Below, piece after piece: positions 62,612-64,000 of a DNA stretch of 64,000 bases; position 1 is the first letter of the stretch; every line of letters starts with the position of its first letter. The notes under the pieces are model-generated. The model saw only the letters and a list, made by a program, of their open reading frames with translations, was not told the DNA's origin and did not search any database. Source of the stretch: Pseudomonas sp. S31 (lineage in GTDB: Bacteria > Pseudomonadota > Gammaproteobacteria > Pseudomonadales > Pseudomonadaceae); NCBI RefSeq assembly GCF_016648105.1, contig NZ_JACVVE010000026.1:39807-103806 (forward strand), written 5' to 3'. A program made the translations under genes and the position numbers.

Positions 62612-63679
62612 TCAGGCGCCCAGGGCCTGGCGCAGGCGCGCCTCCAGTTGCGCAGCGTCCAGCTCCTGGCCAATCAGTACCAGGCGGGTGATGCGCGGCT
62701 CGTCGGCGCGCCAGGCGCGGTCGAAGTGCTTGTCGAAACGCGTGCCCACGCCCTGCACCAACAGGCGCATCGGTTTGCCGGGAATGGCGGCGAAGCCCTT
62801 GGCGCGCAGGATACCGAACTCGACCACGAGCTGGGTCAAGGCATCGAGCAGCAGGCTTTCGTCGGCTTCGGGCAGGTCGATGGAGATGGAGTCGAAGGCA
62901 TCGTGGTCATGGTCATCATGGTCGTCACCATCGTGGTGCGAGTCGTGGTGGGTACGGCGGCCATCGATGTGCGCCTCGGCCTCGGCACCCACGCCAAGCA
63001 GAACGTCCAGTGGCAACCGGCCGCTGGCTGCCTCGATCACCTTGACCGCTGGCGGCAGCTCTTCGGCCACCTCGGCGCGGACCTTGGCCAGCCCTTCGGC
63101 GTCGATCAGGTCGGCCTTGTTCAGCACCACCAGGTCGGCGCTGGCCAGTTGGTCGGCGAACAGCTCGTGCAGCGGCGACTCATGGTCGAGGTTAGGGTCG
63201 AGCTTGCGCTGGGCATCGACCTGGTCGGGGTAGGCAGCGAAGGTGCCGGCGGCCACGGCCGGGCTGTCGACCACGGTGATGACCGCATCGACGGTGCAGG
63301 CGTTGCGGATTTCCGGCCACTGGAAGGCTTGCACCAGGGGCTTGGGCAGCGCCAGGCCGCTGGTTTCGATAAGGATGTGGTCGAGGTCGCCGCGACGTGC
63401 CACCAGTTCGCGCATCACCGGGAAGAACTCTTCCTGCACGGTGCAGCACAGGCAGCCGTTGGCCAGTTCGTAGACGCGGCCGCTGGCTTCTTCTTCGGTG
63501 CAGCCGATGCTGCATTGCTTGAGGATCTCGCCATCGATACCGAGCTCGCCAAATTCGTTGACGATGACCGCGATGCGTCGGCCCTGTGCGTTGTCGAGCA
63601 TATGGCGGAGCAAGGTAGTCTTGCCCGAGCCAAGGAAGCCGGTGACGATGGTGACAGGGAGTTTGGCCAGTGTTTTCAT
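62612..63679 (-). CDS. cobW: CobW GTPase
   Basis: This 355-residue protein has Walker A GFLGSGKTT (14-22), the GCLCC metal-binding motif (75-79), a GTPase core with NKADL, a His/Asp-rich stretch (about 228-262, HHDSHHDGDDHDDHDHDAFD) and the C-terminal CobW domain. CobW proteins are metal chaperones; here it probably supplies cobalt to CobN. The ATG 63679 with aaggg upstream was chosen; an upstream frame extension overlaps the riboswitch. Confidence 0.93.
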   Translation of the reverse strand: MKTLAKLPVTIVTGFLGSGKTTLLRHMLDNAQGRRIAVIVNEFGELGIDGEILKQCSIGCTEEEASGRVYELANGCLCCTVQEEFFPVMRELVARRGDLDHILIETSGLALPKPLVQAFQWPEIRNACTVDAVITVVDSPAVAAGTFAAYPDQVDAQRKLDPNLDHESPLHELFADQLASADLVVLNKADLIDAEGLAKVRAEVAEELPPAVKVIEAASGRLPLDVLLGVGAEAEAHIDGRRTHHDSHHDGDDHDDHDHDAFDSISIDLPEADESLLLDALTQLVVEFGILRAKGFAAIPGKPMRLLVQGVGTRFDKHFDRAWRADEPRITRLVLIGQELDAAQLEARLRQALGA

Positions 63680-63796
63680 GTCGCGTTGCCCTTGGCAGGT
63701 TGGCGCGGGCATGCGGGACGACAGCCCCGGGACCAGGCCGGCCGGGCTCGTTCGCCACCGGATCACCCCGCCCGGTTGAAAGTCGAAATCGCCTCG

Positions 63797-63945
63797 AGGC
63801 AGGTCTCCTGGCTTGCACCGTTCGGCCCTGGGCCCCAGGGCTTGCGGATGACGCCTTCCCGCGCCGTGGCGCAGTGGCTGTGTCGATCCAGGGGGTGCTT
63901 ACAGTTGCGGGGGCAGCCGCGGCTTGGACCGCGTTCCCATCTTAG
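63797..63945 (-). promoter_or_regulatory. Cobalamin riboswitch upstream of cobW-cobN
   Basis: On the minus strand the leader reads GATGGGAACGCGGTCC, then GGCTGCCCCCGCAACTGTAA, GCCACTG, and the B12 box GCAAGCCAGGAGACCTGCC (63799-63817), which are the conserved cores of the cobalamin riboswitch in the right order. It precedes cobW by 118 bp. Adenosylcobalamin binding should switch off cobW, cobN and the chelatase genes. The plus-strand bases to 64000 look like its promoter region. Confidence 0.96.
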
Positions 63946-64000
63946 CTTCGGCATGGCCGAAGAACCTCGAAGCGGCAAGGCTACGCGGGGGGTGGCTGGG

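Overview
The window is GC-rich chromosomal DNA from a fluorescent Pseudomonas, most likely of the P. putida group. The reasons are a malonate decarboxylase operon in the P. putida gene order, a complete fapABCDEF functional-amyloid operon, a CobN/ChlI/VWA cobaltochelatase set behind a cobalamin riboswitch, and many short REP palindromes of the 'gtaggagcgggtt..acccgcg' type between genes.

Layout. 0-7.7 kb: the minus-strand operon mdcABCDEGHLM for malonate uptake and decarboxylation, facing the tail of a LysR regulator. 8-10.2 kb: acyl-CoA catabolism pair (enoyl-CoA hydratase family protein, acyl-CoA dehydrogenase). 10.3-11.9 kb: a DAHP synthase gene preceded by two aromatic-rich candidate leader peptides and a strong intrinsic terminator. 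11.9-19.9 kb: two small parvulins, a YejABE-type peptide importer without its ATPase, 3-hydroxybutyrate dehydrogenase, ecotin and acetoacetyl-CoA synthetase. 19.9-21.3 kb: a Fic protein that looks recently acquired. 21.3-26.4 kb: LysE exporters with an AraC regulator, a phosphatase, a nitrilase-family amidase and an O6-alkylguanine-DNA methyltransferase. 26.6-33.6 kb: an accessory stretch of small orphan genes ending in decayed genes, one of them a frameshifted phage-type integrase remnant. 33.6-42.9 kb: conserved functions (YbiT ABC-F, MFS, hydrolase, AzoR/LysR, YjbR, DUF1294, UppP, chemoreceptor). 42.9-43.1 kb: a MITE-like palindromic element. 43.2-47.1 kb: two convergent halovibrin-like secreted proteins followed by PnuC and a NadR-type nicotinamide riboside kinase. 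47.4-52.7 kb: the fap operon. 52.8-57.1 kb: an LTA-synthase-like membrane sulfatase-fold enzyme and a VpsR-type sigma-54 activator. 57.2-64 kb: VWA protein, ChlI, CobN and CobW with a B12 riboswitch upstream.

Links between the parts. The mdc genes form one coupled transcription unit in which MdcB and MdcG make and attach the cofactor of the acyl carrier subunit MdcC, MdcA/D/E/H do the chemistry and MdcLM import malonate. The fap promoter region carries a candidate sigma-54 promoter and two upstream dyads, and a sigma-54 activator lies a few kilobases downstream, which suggests a local biofilm circuit. The halovibrin-like proteins, whose Vibrio relatives hydrolyse NAD, sit beside a nicotinamide riboside importer and kinase. 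Candidate Hfq/Crc (AANAANAA) sites precede mdcL, the enoyl-CoA hydratase gene and the chemoreceptor gene, consistent with catabolite repression of secondary carbon use.

No tRNA, rRNA, CRISPR array or intact insertion sequence was recognised. All functional names come from reading the protein sequences; nothing was searched against a database.
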